Below, one piece after another: positions 9,759 to 20,859 of a stretch of 64,000 nt of DNA. The stretch spans positions 5,073,670 to 5,137,669 of the forward strand of contig JAUPFV010000005.1 of NCBI GenBank assembly GCA_036936605.1. Direction: 5' to 3'. The DNA comes from Limnanthes douglasii subsp. nivea. Lineage: Eukaryota; Streptophyta; Magnoliopsida; Brassicales; Limnanthaceae. The translations under genes were made by a program, and so were the position numbers. The first letter of the stretch is position 1; every line of letters begins with the position of its first letter. The notes beneath the pieces were generated by a model. That model was not told the DNA's origin and searched no databases. It saw only the letters and a program-made list of their open reading frames with translations.

Positions 9759-11266
9759 ATGCCTGAATCTAGCATTCAAAACCATCAGGAAAAACCAGTT
9801 CGGATGAATCCGGACGTACAAGAAGTGGTGGGTGAGAATGATGAATATAGGATTGAGGAGCGAGATAGGTTGAAAGTTGAAATAGAAGCTTTGAGGGCTG
9901 TCAAGAGGGCAGAGATGGGTACAAAAAAGAAGTCTAAGGTGTCAGCAGCTCATCATACTGACAATCTAAGAGAGCATGAGCTATCAAAAACCCATGTAAG
10001 TATAAAAAAGACTCATGCTAGCTCAAAAAAGTCTCACCGGTCAAAATCGGTGGAGAGTTCAGATTTAGACTCAGAGTCTTCTAGTAGCTCCTCGAATGAA
10101 GATGGAGTTGAAGAGTCCTTGTCATTCAGTAGTGATGAAGGTCGTTCTAAAAAGAAGCAAAAGTTGGTCTAAAAGTACTCAAGAAAAAGGGATAGGCATG
10201 GCAGGTTGAAGAGGCATCTGGGTAAAGGATTGTCTCACAGTCATGGCCATGGCCGGAGACACATAAACCGCTTGTTAATGGATCTTTTTGCCTTCCATGA
10301 TGAGCCATGAATCTTTATAACTCCAAACGAAGATACTGTGTTTAGTCGTGGTCGAAATTGGAGACAATCTCCATTGTCCTCCAAGATACTGTCCGAAAAC
10401 CTTCCTAAGAGGTTTGACAGTACAAAAATGGAAAAATATGATGGAAGTAAAGATCCGGATAACAACTTGGAACAATTCAAGAACTTTATGATGAATTTCG
10501 ATGATGACGACAAATTACTTTGTAGGGCATTCTCCCAATCTTTTACGGGGAGTGCTCTGAAGTGGTATAATAGCTTGCCACAAGGCTGCATCAGAAATTG
10601 ACACCTTTTGGGTGGCCTTTCGTAGACAGTTTGTTAGAAGTAAAGAGGTAAAGGGCAATGGAGACACAATTATCCATTGTGCTCAAGAACCAAATGAATC
10701 CTTAAAAGAATACATAATTCGTTTTGTAAATACCAGAAATGGTTTGGCTGATTTCTTTGAACAAGTAGCAATAGCTTCTTTAAGGCAGGGCTTGAACCCT
10801 GGAAACTTGGCTGATTCAGTAACCAGAAAAAAAACCATGACGTGGGGGGGGGATATTGAATCAGATCGGTAAGCAGATTAACGTCGATGAAACAAAGAAA
10901 ACTAGGGTGCACAAGCAGGTGAGGTCTGCTCCAGCTACACCAAATCAAAATCAGAACCAGTCCAGGAACAAGGCCAAGGAAGCCGGACAGGGTCATAACA
11001 GAGCCAAAGCTCAGTCCCATCCAACTGCACCAGCCCAGAGCCAACAATCCAGGAATAAGCGAGGGCCTTGGTTTCAACTGGAGTGGTTTGCTGAGTTGAA
11101 AGAGAATGTAGCCATCATTTATGAAAAAACAAAAGGCGAAGTATATTTCAGAAAGCCGGCTGCGTTGCAGTCTCCTAGGAAGAGCCGTAATAATTGTTTC
11201 TGTCAATATCACCATGATATTGGCCATACTACTAAAGATTGTATTGCGTTGAAACAAGAAGTGTAG
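9759..11266 (+). pseudogene. Gypsy 1 gag
   Basis: Structural (capsid and nucleocapsid) protein. ATG at 9759 follows the primer site. An acidic/Lys-rich N-terminus with a Ser run (about residues 103-125) leads to the Retrotrans_gag core (10400-10750: MEKYDGSKDPDNNLEQFKNF, LCRAF, WYNSLPQG, FRRQF). A zinc-knuckle variant CQYHHDIGHTTKDC lies near 11203-11244, of the C-x-x-H-x4-G-H-x4-C type seen in Tat elements. Breaks: TAA 10170, TGA 10307, a frameshift near 10598, another at the G run about 10842-10850, and TAG at 11264. Confidence 0.85.
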
Positions 11267-11269
11267 AAT

Positions 11270-12148
11270 TTGATTGAAAGGGGGAAGTTGGGAGCTTACG
11301 TTAAGATAAGAAGTGGAAATAGACCTAATAACGCTCACCGGGCTGGTCTAAATAATGTAGGCACGTCGGCTCCGGATGGGGCTATGGTGATAATTGAAAG
11401 GTTTGATGTAGAATCAGAGTATTTGGACCCCGATCCAACCCGGAATAAGGTGGGTGTTATCACAGAGCATTGCAAGACGGTGTTCGGACTCATCAGCTTT
11501 TTTGAGTCACTTACAATATTCGGGGGAAACATCATGACTGCACCAACTGCTTCTTCAAGAAAGAGGCATGTTCATACTCTAGCTACCCAGCTTGAAGGAG
11601 GCATGACTTCCTTTCAATCACAAATTCCTTTTCCCTTTATTGTTTTTGACGAGGATGACTTGAGGGATATTGTTGGTCCACATGAAGATGTTGTTGTCAT
11701 ACGAGCATTCATTGGAGGCAATGATATATGACGAATTTTGGTGGATATCGGAAGTTCAGCCAATATTCTCTTTTTAACTTCCTACACAAAAATAAAGAAT
11801 CCAGCAGTATTTCAGCGTTCGAACAGATCAGTTGTGGGTTTCACTGGAAGCTCAGCAAATGTGATCGGGGAATTCGAGGAGGAGGTTTTGTTGGGCAAAG
11901 GCCCTTTTAGAAAGATGGTTACAATACTTTTTATAGTTGTGGATTTTCCCACTTGTTATAATACTATTCTAGGGAGATCTTGGCTTTCCAGGATGCATAT
12001 TATGGCTTCAACATTCCACCAGTGTTTGAAGTATGCTGTGCAAGGACAAGTGGGAGTTGTTCGAAGCAGCCAAAAGGTAGCAAAGGAGTATTATGCGACA
12101 GCACTGGCCCCTCGAACATTGGGGGCAGTCCGGATCAATGAGAAATAG
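11270..12148 (+). pseudogene. Gypsy 1 gag-pol linker and aspartic protease
   Basis: The polyprotein continues in the frame of the zinc knuckle (TAG at 11264-11266 replaces a sense codon). The linker includes FFESLTIFGGN and IVGPHEDVVVIRAFIGGNDI, typical of sequence before plant gypsy proteases. After a TGA at 11729 comes ILVDIGSSANILF, the protease active-site loop (usual D-T/S/G-G-S-S; here D-I-G-S-S), then FPTCYNTILGRSWL, the second conserved region. It would cut Gag-Pol during particle maturation. Stops leave it inactive. Confidence 0.82.
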
Positions 12149-13160
12149 CAGTTTGAGGGGCCTTCTGGGGAAGAGGGTGAAATTTATGACCCCAGAGAGA
12201 CCCCTGGTGTTTTAATACCGGTTGAAGAAGTTGAAACTCACTCTCTGGCTGAAGGAAAAAATGTCAAGATAGGATCCAAGATGACTTCAGAATTAAAGGC
12301 TAAAATGTTAGATTTCTTGAAAGACCATCAACATGTATTTGCTTGGTGCAATGCTGATATAACCGGAGTACCGGCAAACATTATATCACACTAATTATCC
12401 ATCAGAAGATACGTAGCACCTGTTGTACAAAGGAGGAGAGCCTTTTCTAAGGAAAAGGCTGATGTCATAGTTCAAGAGGTTGACCGGCTTACTAAAATGG
12501 GGCACATAAAGGAATCGTAATACCCTTTATAGACAGCCAATCCGGTGTTGGTAAAAAAGAAAAATAGTAAGTGGCGTATGTGCATCGATTTCACAGATCT
12601 CAACAGAGCTTGCCCAAAAGATTTATATCCAGTCCCTAGAATTGATCAGTTGGTGGATTCCACATCTGGAAAGAAGTTGTTGTCCTTTATGCATGCCTTC
12701 TCCGGGTATAATCAGATTCAAGTAGATCTCAAGGATCAAGAACATACTACATTTGTTACGGATAGGGGCCTCCATTATTACAAGGTGATGCCGTTTGGAT
12801 TAAAAAATGCTGGGGCTACTTATCAGAGGTTAGTGAACAAGGCTTTTGCTGATCAGATTGGAAGAAACATGGAAGTTTACATCGATGACATGATGGTAAA
12901 AAGTATGGATGAAAAACTACACTTGACAGATCTCCAAGAAACTTTTGCCAACTTGGTAAAGGTAAATTTAAAATTGAACCCAGAAAAGTGTGTCTTCGGA
13001 GTGCAGTCCGGGAAGTTTTTGGGGTATGTAATAAGTGAGAAATGGATACAGCCTGATCCAGACCAACTTAATGCTTTACTACAGATGGAGCCTCCTCGGA
13101 ATATTAAATAAGTACAACGATTAACCGGGAGGCTGGATGCATTAAACCGTTTCATTTCAA
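12149..13160 (+). pseudogene. Gypsy 1 reverse transcriptase
   Basis: Same frame as the protease, interrupted by several stops (for example TAG 12146, TAA near 12393 and 12518). The clean part (12545-13111) holds RT motifs in order: KWRMCIDFTDLNRACPKD, YPVPRIDQLVD, FSGYNQIQVD, VMPFGLKNAGATYQRLV and the catalytic VYIDDMMVKS (Y-x-D-D), then KCVFGVQSGKFLGYVIS. Copies element RNA into cDNA in the particle. TAA at 13109 precedes the connection domain. Confidence 0.9.
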
Positions 13161-13560
13161 GGTCTTCAGACAGGTGTGCCCCGTTTTTTCAAACTTTGAA
13201 CGGTGCAAAGGACTTCAACTGGTCCCCACAGTGTGATGAGGCCTTCGATGAAATTAAAAAGCATTTATCTTCCCCCAAGACTTTGTTTAAACCTGTTGAT
13301 GGAGAAACCCTTTATGTGTATTTAGCAGTTTCTGATTGTGCAATAAGTGCAGTATTGGTAAGAGACGTGGACAATTATCCTCGTCCGGTGTACTATATCA
13401 GCAAAAGCTTGATAGATGCAGAAAAAACGATATTTGAAACTTGAAAAATTGGCGTTGGCCCTGGTGATCGCAGCAAGTTCAAGCTCATTCTATCATCGTC
13501 TGGACGTCTTTTCCTTTGAAAAATGTTCTCCAAAAAACTGACATTTCAAGTAGAATGACC
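13161..13560 (+). pseudogene. Gypsy 1 first RNase H domain
   Basis: FNWSPQCDEAFDEIKKHLSS starts the RT-RNase H connection, then LYVYLAVSDCAISAVLVRD and RPVYYISKSLIDAEKTIFE. After TGA at 13442 and a frame jump, sequence like EKLALALVIA follows. This is the ordinary gypsy RNase H that removes RNA from the hybrid. The catalytic Asp after VYLAVS is kept; the C-terminal part is shifted. Confidence 0.82.
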
Positions 13561-14358
13561 AAGTGGTCAGTAGAGCTGGATGACTACGATATTGATTTTT
13601 CTCCTCGAACAGCAGTCAAAGCCCAAACTGTGGCTGATTTCTTAGTTGAATTCCATTCAAATAGGGATACTAAGCAAGAAACCGGTGTAAAAGATAAAAA
13701 AGTATGGGTCGTCCGGACTGATGGTGGATCAAGTACCATGGGATGTGGTGTTGGGATATGTTTAACCTCTCCGTACGGTGACAGAATGTACCAAGCTATA
13801 TGTTTTGCCTACAGGGCTTCCAATAATGAGTCTGAATATGAAGTTTCTATAGCTGGTTTAAAATTAGCTCTCATCTGTGGAGCTAAAAGGGTCAGGTTAA
13901 TGAGCGATTCTCAACTTCTTATCCATTATGCACAGGGTCAATCTGAAGCCAAGAAAGAGCAACTGATTAAATACTTGTTCATCCTTAAAGAAGTGGCACT
14001 CAATTTCAAAAGCATCATCTATGAGCACATACCCCGAACGGAAAATACGCTAGCAGACTCTTTGGAAACCGTAGCCTACTCTGAGTCCTACCCTTGGATA
14101 CATGTGCAAGAGTTCCCATCTATTCAAATCAATCCGGATAAGGAAGAAGAAAGTTTGAATATACAAGTCAAACAACCCCAAGATTGGAGATTTCCAATCC
14201 TTCAATATCTCAGATGGCTTATTGCCTCCGGAAAAAGCAGTGGCAAGAAAAATAAAATACAAGGCTCGTGGTTTTGTTATCCTAGGGATGTTCTTTATAA
14301 AAAAAATCCTATAGTAAACCCCTCTTACGATGTCTGGGAGTCGAGGAGTCCAAAATAG
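13561..14358 (+). pseudogene. Gypsy 1 second, archaeal-type RNase H (aRNH)
   Basis: After the tether (TKWSVELDDYDIDF, ADFLVEFH) a second RNase H fold appears: VWVVRTDGGSSTMGCGVGIC (first catalytic Asp), SNNESEYEVSIAGLKLAL (Glu), VRLMSDSQLLI (Asp) and IPRTENTLADSL (final Asp). Two RNase H domains in series are diagnostic of the Tat lineage. Open from 13516 to 14358; the join to integrase needs a frameshift. Confidence 0.88.
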
Positions 14359-15418
14359 TGCTCTCCGAATTACATGATGATGAGGGATCAGCTCACTGTG
14401 GGTTCAGGGCTCTAACAAGAAGAGTTTTGTTAGCTGGGTACTACTGGTCCTCCCTAATGCAAGATGCCAAGGAATTGGTGAAAAAGTGTGACCCATGCCA
14501 AAGATGCAGCAATGAAATTCATATCCCAGCTATCCCTTTAGAGTCGATTTCTAAACCAATACCTTTTGCTCGTTGGGGGCTGGATTTAGTAGGGCCTCTA
14601 CCCATGGCATCTGGAGGGTGCAGAACTATAATTGTTGCTATTGATTACTTCTCTAAATGGATAGAAGCAGCTCCATTGGCAGGTACAACATCGAAAGCTG
14701 TTATAAAATTCATCTTATCTAATATTTGCTGCAGATTTGGAATTCCACAAAAGATAACCACAGACAATGGGCCACAGTTCGACAACAAGGAAATGAAGAA
14801 TTTTTGCGCCTCTAGAGGCATACAACATTTCTAATCTTCTCCTTTCCACCCACAAGAAATGCTCAAGTTGAAGTGGCTAACAAGACCATCTTGTCCGGTC
14901 TTAAAAAGAATTTAGAGGGAGCTGCTGGAAAATGGCCAAGTTATCTACAAGAAGTGTTATGGGCCTACCGGACCACTCCTGGGGTTGCAACACAAGAATC
15001 TCCCTTTGCTTTAGTGTATGGGATGGATGCCATAGCTCCCATTGAGGCTACTCTTCCTTACTTTAGAGTTCATAATTTCTCCGAACACGCTAACGAAGTG
15101 ACAGTAAGAGGCCAGCTTGACTTGATGTTGGACAGAAGAGTCAAGGCTCACCTCAGAGCCACACACTATCCAGGTTTGATGAGAAGCAGGTTTGCTTCTA
15201 AAATTAAGAGAAGGGACTTTCAGCCATGGGATAAAGTATTGAGGAAAGTCTTCCTACACACTAAGGAGAAGCAGTTCGGCAAACTAGCTCCAACTTGGGA
15301 AGGACCCCATGTGGTCAGTAAAAAGCTTAAGCCTGGGACATACCGGCTTCAAGAGAAGGATGGAAGGGTTTTGAATCACCCCTGGAACATTGAACACCTC
15401 CGGTTGTACTTGGAATGA
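14359..15418 (+). pseudogene. Gypsy 1 integrase
   Basis: Inserts element cDNA into the genome. The HHCC zinc domain is visible (ELHDDEGSAHCGFRALTRRV ... CDPCQRC), then the D,D,E core: WGLDLVGPLP, DYFSKWIEAAP, ITTDNGPQFD, and, after a one-base shift at about 14833, AQVEVANK carrying the catalytic Glu. The C-terminal part (14873-15418) has YRTTPGVATQESPFALVYGM, VLRKVFLHTKEKQFGKLAP, WEGPHVV and a final NHPWNIEHLRLYL. One frameshift is the main lesion. Confidence 0.88.
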
Positions 15419-16116
15419 AAAATATGTAAATATTTACTTGTTTAAAAGTTCATGTAAATATTTGGGGGCATACTCTTTCCTACCCTGGTGGGGCGGGGAG
15501 GTTTTAATGAGGTGTCCGGGCTTTTTAATAAAATTTGATGCCTTCTTAAAAGATTCGGAGTGTTTCAGTTAGTGTTTTCTTTAAAATTTTCTATCAATGT
15601 CAGATCGAATTGAATTGGTAGAGTGATGACTACTTAAACATTTGTCATCGGAGAATTTAAACACTCTCACTTTAAAATGCTTGTAAACTAACTAAGGGTT
15701 GTTTAAACATTACCCACCAAAGCTGAAAAAACTATAAAAAAAATGCAGGATTTGTGCAAGGTAAAATTTCCCATTAAGATATACGAAGTGTCTTGGCCAC
15801 CCAAGGACTTTGAGTTTTCAAACAAAAAGGTTTATCTGGACAAGAGCTGGACGATTACAAAAAAAAATTCCTTGGTCATCCAAGGACTTTGGTTCAATCA
15901 CAAAAAGTTAAAAAGATAGTTGATACTTTAAGACTGAGCTTTCTTAGATGGCCCAACCTCACTTGGTTTCTTCTTCTTGGGGTCATCATCTTCCTCATCC
16001 GGACTCTCCCCGGTCTTTTCTTCTTCATTGGTTGTGTCATCCCAGCCACTAGAGTATCTATGCTTGTCACCATCAGCCATCGTGTGGAAGGGGAGGTCTT
16101 CATACTCTACAAAACT
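15419..16116 (+). other. Gypsy 1 untranslated region between integrase and the antisense ORF
   Basis: No ORF that I credit. A direct repeat (TTGG(C/T)CA(C/T)CCAAGGACTTTG near 15792 and 15873) is the only structure seen. In gypsy 2 the same position is filled with tandem repeats (27782-27990). Confidence 0.6.
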
Positions 16117-18865
16117 CTATAAATCTCCCAATGTCCTCTTCAGAAATTTCTCATGAAAGAGCAAGACCATGTTCGACTTCACTTCGGCATACTTTTTCTC
16201 CTGAGTGTCTATCACCTTGTTGGTATAAGCATCAATCCTAGCTTGGATTGTTTTCTCTTGCTCCTTTAGTAAATCAGCTTTTTCTTGTGCAGCCTGGGAC
16301 ACATCGTCCTCGAGCGAGATCTTGCCATTAGTTAAAGTCTGAATGACGTTGTCCTTAGCCCTCACCTCCTCTTTTAAAAAAGAAAGATTTTTCTCCAAGT
16401 CAGATTGCTTTGATTGGAGTTCTTTGATAATTTCCTCCGAAGTGGCCAGCTTTGTGGCCCAATCCTCCTCACTTTTCTTCAACTCTTCAAATTCCCTCTT
16501 CAATACATCAGTATTTTGATTGGCAGTGAGGAGGTCGCTAGACAATTTCTCTTTGTCAGAATTGAGGGTGTTGATGATGGCTGACTGATTTCGTACTTGC
16601 TTCTCCAAGGTAAGCACTGGCTGAATATTGCTGAGTAAGGAGTGAGTGATGACATCTCTCTCACTTGAGACAGAAAAAGACCTACCATTAAATGTGACGA
16701 TGTTCGAAGAACTTGGGGGGAGGTAGGGTCCAGCAAAATCGTCTTTGTCAAGGTTTTCGAAGTAAAGACCAATCTCTTCAAGCCCACTAATGTCGACGCC
16801 ATCAATGTTGATATTCCCTCCTGCACCCTCTCCGGTGTGAAAGTCACCGGGAATCTCTTCTGCTTGGGTAGGGTCAGTTGGGTCAACTGGAGGACAAGAC
16901 TCCGGAGGCCGGAGAGAAACTTCATCTCCCTTGGAGGTTTTCTTTTTTTTGGCCTCCTTATCCTTGCCTTCTACTCCTCGTTTCCTGTCTTTCTTAGGAT
17001 CCTTTGAGGGGTTTGGAGATCCAGCCACTTCCCTAGTGCTTTCATGCTCCACTACTTGTAGAAGAGCAAAATTTATCTGTCCTTGGTTTGGCCCCTCTGG
17101 GTTTGTTGGAACAGTTTCTTCCACTTCGGTAGGATTGGCTTCAACCATACCTTGCTTGCCTTTGCCCTTCTTGCCCTTCATCTTGCTTGGGGCTTTAGCT
17201 CTACCTGGAAAAGACAGCTTTCCACCCTTTGCATCTGTTCTCCTGAGGATTACTTCCGGAGGGGCTGGAGTGGTTAATTCCTCCCAAGATAAGTCCTTCC
17301 GGTCAGTTGTATTCCAAAGGTAGGATTTTGTTAGATTGCTTCCGGTAAAAGCGTTGTGGAAGCGGTTTCCCCACTTCTCAGCAGCCCAAGCATTTAGCTT
17401 GGAACAAGTGATCTGCACAACCTTTAAGTAATCCTTAAAGTCCTTAGGCAGCACTACCAAAAAAAACAAGAGAATAAAAGTCAGACAAACAAATTTGTTA
17501 TAAGTAAAGGTGGATATATGAGATGAGATTTTTACCATCACTTCGCCATCTGCTGGTAAGCAGGCTTGGGTTGACACCAATTTTAATCTTCCTCCCATTC
17601 TCCTAGGCGCCACTAATAAACAAGAATTGAGTCTTCCAGTTCCTTTCTGACTCAAGCAGGTCATCCACGGCCTTGTAATCATCACCCATGTTGAAATGGT
17701 AGAAGGGGATAACGTGGTTTCCGCAAAGGCTGGCCACAGCTGCGAACTGCTCCATTGGAAGAGGGATTCTAGAGATCCTGGAGGGCATGAGGGTATACCA
17801 AGCATTGGGGCTCAATTGGCTTGGGAAGGGTTTGATGAGGTGAAAGTATTTGACGATCTCTGGGTCTAGGGGAAACCTTAGCCCCCAGTTGAATAGCTCA
17901 GTGAAGAAAACTATCTCACTGAGCTTGCAATCCATAGGTGTCTCTGGATCCACCGGTATCCTCACTTTGACATTCTCTGGGATCCCCCATTTTGTTCGCA
18001 TCCGACCTAGTTCGGTTGTATGAATGAAAGCATAATTAAGTTTCTGCAAAGCTAGTAGGTCTTTGACACTTACCTTATGGAAGTAAGGTCCCACTTTTCC
18101 CATAAGGCTCTCCGGCAGATCCGGATGTTTTAAACATAGATTCTCCTTGCCCTTATCCTTCTTGGTAGCAGCAGTCTCACTTGTTTTCCCGGAGACGTCG
18201 GATTCAAAAAGGGCTTCTTCAATGGTATCCTCCATCACTTCTTCCATTATTATGGAAGGATTATCAGTTGTTTTTGGGTGAGAGGAACTCGTGGTTGGCT
18301 CAGCAGGCCCACCAGATGGTTGGGCATTGCTATCTTCTTGTGGTCTAGGCTCCGGCTGGGGCTCGGATCCGGAGGTTTCTTTTCGGAGACTCAAACTGGT
18401 TGCCTCCGGACCGGACATCTTGTCCTTGGGAATTTTAATGGGTGCTTCTGACCCCGTATTTTTATTTTTAGCCCCAGACTTGGAAGGCGTAGTTTTTGGA
18501 GCCTGTCCTTTCACCAAACGACCTCTTCGCCGATTTACTAGCTTCTCTAGGGAGGCGTCAGCGTCCGATCCAATGGCTATGAATGGGGAAGGTCACTTAA
18601 AGCTTGTAACTGCCTGCTCTGATTCCTGGACCGATGAGCTCAAAACGATTGGTGAAAGGTTGGACTAGAATAGCCTCATGGGTTTAGCACTCTTAGCTGA
18701 ATAGGAACCCTGGTCAGGCTATGGACTTGGTGTTTCCGATTTGTCAATAGGAGAAACAGGGAGGCCTGCAGCAATGCGCCGTTCTCGTTCGACCTTTTGA
18801 GCTTTTTCTAACTCTGACAAGTTGAGCCACCCACCTTTTACTAAGGCGTTTCTTGCTGTGAACAT
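16117..18865 (-). pseudogene. Gypsy 1 antisense spliced ORF (extra Tat ORF)
   Basis: Lies between integrase and the 3' LTR, opposite to gag-pol. Likely ATG at 18865 (MFTARNALVKGG...). Exon 1 (18865-17536) is in one frame with four stops (TAG, TAG and TGA upstream of 18517; TAG at 17605-17603). Intron 17535-17454 has GT...AG ends, and removing it joins exactly to the frame of 17453-16117. The middle of exon 1 (VFFTELFNWGLRFPLDPEIV, LSPNAWYTLMPSRI) resembles the Transposase_28 (putative gypsy-type) domain. A Lys/Pro/Glu-rich linker follows, then a coiled coil (about 16650-16160, LEKQV...LEKNLSFLKEEV...). Function unknown. A homologue with the intron occurs in gypsy 2. Confidence 0.85.
17454..17535 (-). 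other. Intron of the gypsy 1 antisense ORF, 82 bp
   Basis: Minus strand: donor GATG/GTAAAAATC, acceptor TTTTTTTTGGTAG/TGCTG, with a T-rich tract before the acceptor. 82 is not a multiple of three, and the exon frames differ by just this amount, so removal restores continuity (codon GTG made from 17536 plus 17453-17452). Confidence 0.8.
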
Positions 18866-19290
18866 AAACTTACACCAACAGAAGGGTTTTTTGAGAGGTG
18901 AAAACTTTGGAGATTAACAGAGTAGAGATAATGAAGATGATAAAACAGTGAAAAGTGGACTAATTTATAGTAAAAGAACAAAAGATGCTTCGATACCTAG
19001 GAGAATACGCAAGGATAGGTGTAATGATTAAGGACGACGCTGATGTCACCCACATTAATTGAAGATGTTACTTTTTGAAGTAAGTGAGAGCACCGTTCTA
19101 CGAGAAAAACGGCCGGTGAGGCGAATCAGAGAAGGACACGTGTCCCACGATCTCTGGCAAAACCGTTTAGCTTTTGAGAGTTTTATCAGTCCGGATAAAG
19201 TCGTTACACAATTTGAAATCTGTCCGGACATAGTTGCGAGTGCACATGAACTATTTTTTAAGTCTTGCCAAAGGCCTTCGAACATAACCT

Positions 19291-19304
19291 AAAAAAGGGA
19301 CTAC
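19291..19304 (+). other. Gypsy 1 polypurine tract
   Basis: AAAAAAGGGACTAC directly precedes the TGATGAG start of the right LTR, where plus-strand DNA synthesis begins. Confidence 0.7.
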
Positions 19305-19692
19305 TGATGAGTTCAAATTTTATCGCCACTCACTATGAGGACCGGACAAGGGAAATTCGGACAAGATCCACCCACTGAATCATCCAAACTGAACTAATGT
19401 ATTAAGAACTTAATCACTTCATGACTAAGCTGATTACCTACCTACTTAAAAACCAATGGATCTTTAATGGGTCTTTGAACTCGACCTGAATTCATAATCA
19501 TGACCCGAAAGCCCATGTGGCCCAAAGTTAAGGGTATAAATACCCAACCACTTTCATTTAATGAGGGTAATGAACATTAAATACAACCAGGCAGCTCAAA
19601 TCTCTCACTACAATCTATCCAAACATTAAATACCATTGAAACATCACAAAACTTTAGACAAAATTACCCTCAGTCGAAAGTAGACCACACTA
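19305..19692 (+). repeat. Gypsy 1 right LTR
   Basis: Direct repeat of 9343-9731, about 94% identical by hand count. Ends CACACTA (CA mutated to TA) and is followed by the target duplication ATGCT at 19693-19697. Confidence 0.92.
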
Positions 19693-19697
19693 ATGCT

Positions 19698-19972
19698 AAA
19701 TTTGGAGGAAATTTTCTAACCATCAATCAAACCCTAATTTTTAAAAAAATCACAAATCTTATCCATATAATCAATTTATTCAAAAAAACAAATAGATACA
19801 CATGCTTTCTTATAAATAAATCACTTTATACATGATTTTCACATTAACCATAAATCCATACCCTAACCAAGTCATTAATCTCAATGGTGTGGATGCTTTA
19901 CATAAAGAAAAACATGTTTTGATTAAATTATAGATATACATTCAGTTATTTTATGAATCATAATAGGGTCTT
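19698..19972 (-). other. Copia A untranslated leader (part 2)
   Basis: AT-rich and non-coding. It resumes after the gypsy 1 target duplication and runs to a primer site at 19973, so it is taken as the LTR-proximal part of the same copia leader seen at 8261-9337. Confidence 0.45.
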
Positions 19973-19985
19973 GGCTCTCATATCA
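19973..19985 (-). other. Copia A primer-binding site (initiator Met tRNA type)
   Basis: On the minus strand TGATATGAGAGCC, two mismatches from the usual copia primer site TGGTATCAGAGCC, two bases after the LTR end. Confidence 0.6.
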
Positions 19986-19987
19986 AT

Positions 19988-20462
19988 TGATAGAACTAAT
20001 TGAATCACGCCACATCTGTCTATCAAATATGGAGAATATAGAACCCTCAATATGATTAACTAATAAACATAGGATAAAATTGAACTCATTGTTTTACCTG
20101 TTATCATCCATAATCCTTATTGAATATTTACTGCAAGTTCGTGCAGACTTGAATCTTAGATACTTGAATTATGTTCATGTAAACATAGTTGTAAGTCTTC
20201 CTCCTAATAAAGCATCGATTGTCTTTTTAGTTTTTGAATATAGGAATGTATGAACTCCAGACATTCATTTTATAAACATATACAACTAGAAACCATAGAT
20301 AAATAAAGCCCATTAACTTATACATCTTTGTGATGAGGGACCACAACCACTAAACCTTCAATTCATTTAGCTCATTTAACTATTCATATGATATTTACAC
20401 ATGTCAGGTTATTCTACACAAATGTCCTTATTTTTATATCATTATTTGATAATTCTTATAAT
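19988..20462 (-). repeat. 5' LTR of copia A
   Basis: Related to 3386-3999 in the same orientation (roughly three quarters identical over the shared 400 bp). A primer site lies on its left (19973-19985). Unusually, a polypurine-like tract (minus strand GGACTAGTGGGAGTCAT) lies on its right, so it may be an LTR once shared by two tandem elements. Confidence 0.58.
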
Positions 20463-20859
20463 GACTCCCACTAGTCCTTAAATTAAAATTTCAATTAAAA
20501 ATTAAATAATATAATTTTGTAAATATAATTGGATAACTACATGTGACTCTAGCTCATCTAGATCCATATAGCCCATTTAACTTGCTATGATTCGTCCAAT
20601 ATCATACAGCCCATTAATTTTATCTGATTCATCCAAATCCATATAATTCGTCAAATTTTAATTTCTTTTATTTACGTCCATGTTTTTTTAGAGCATGTTG
20701 TCCAACTTTTATCATTCTATTGTATTCCTCGTATTGTTGGAGTATTTCGTTAAAAACGCGTCATAGGAGAATATTTGCACGGGAGATAATATAATATGGG
20801 TACCTTATTTAATGATCTCGTAAGTCATTATTTTGACTTAAAATCATTTTATGGTTGCT
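20463..20859. other. AT-rich DNA between two copia fragments
   Basis: A purine tract at the left end (minus strand) and several AGCCCATTTAACTTGC-like short repeats; no clear coding remnant. Confidence 0.4.

Larger units (their letters stand above)
9343..19692 (+). mobile_element. Gypsy 1: full-length Tat-lineage Ty3/gypsy retrotransposon, 10,350 bp
   Basis: Complete structure: 389-bp and 388-bp LTRs (TG...CA/TA), primer site, gag, protease, RT, RNase H, a second (archaeal-type) RNase H, integrase, a long antisense ORF, polypurine tract and 5-bp target duplication. The paired RNase H domains, primer site and antisense ORF point to the Tat clade (Retand/Ogre relatives). The LTRs differ at about 22 of 389 positions by hand count, so the insertion is moderately old. 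Every reading frame has stops or shifts, so it is not autonomous. It sits in the leader of copia A. Confidence 0.92.

Noticed and set aside
10670..11338. 222-codon minus-strand ORF across gypsy 1 gag
   Set aside because: It is the antisense shadow of the gag coding strand; no domain, no matching frame in gypsy 2, and hydrophobic composition expected from reversing Lys-rich codons.
18291..18668. 125-codon plus-strand ORF
   Set aside because: Lies opposite exon 1 of the gypsy 1 antisense gene, which has domain similarity and a splice structure.
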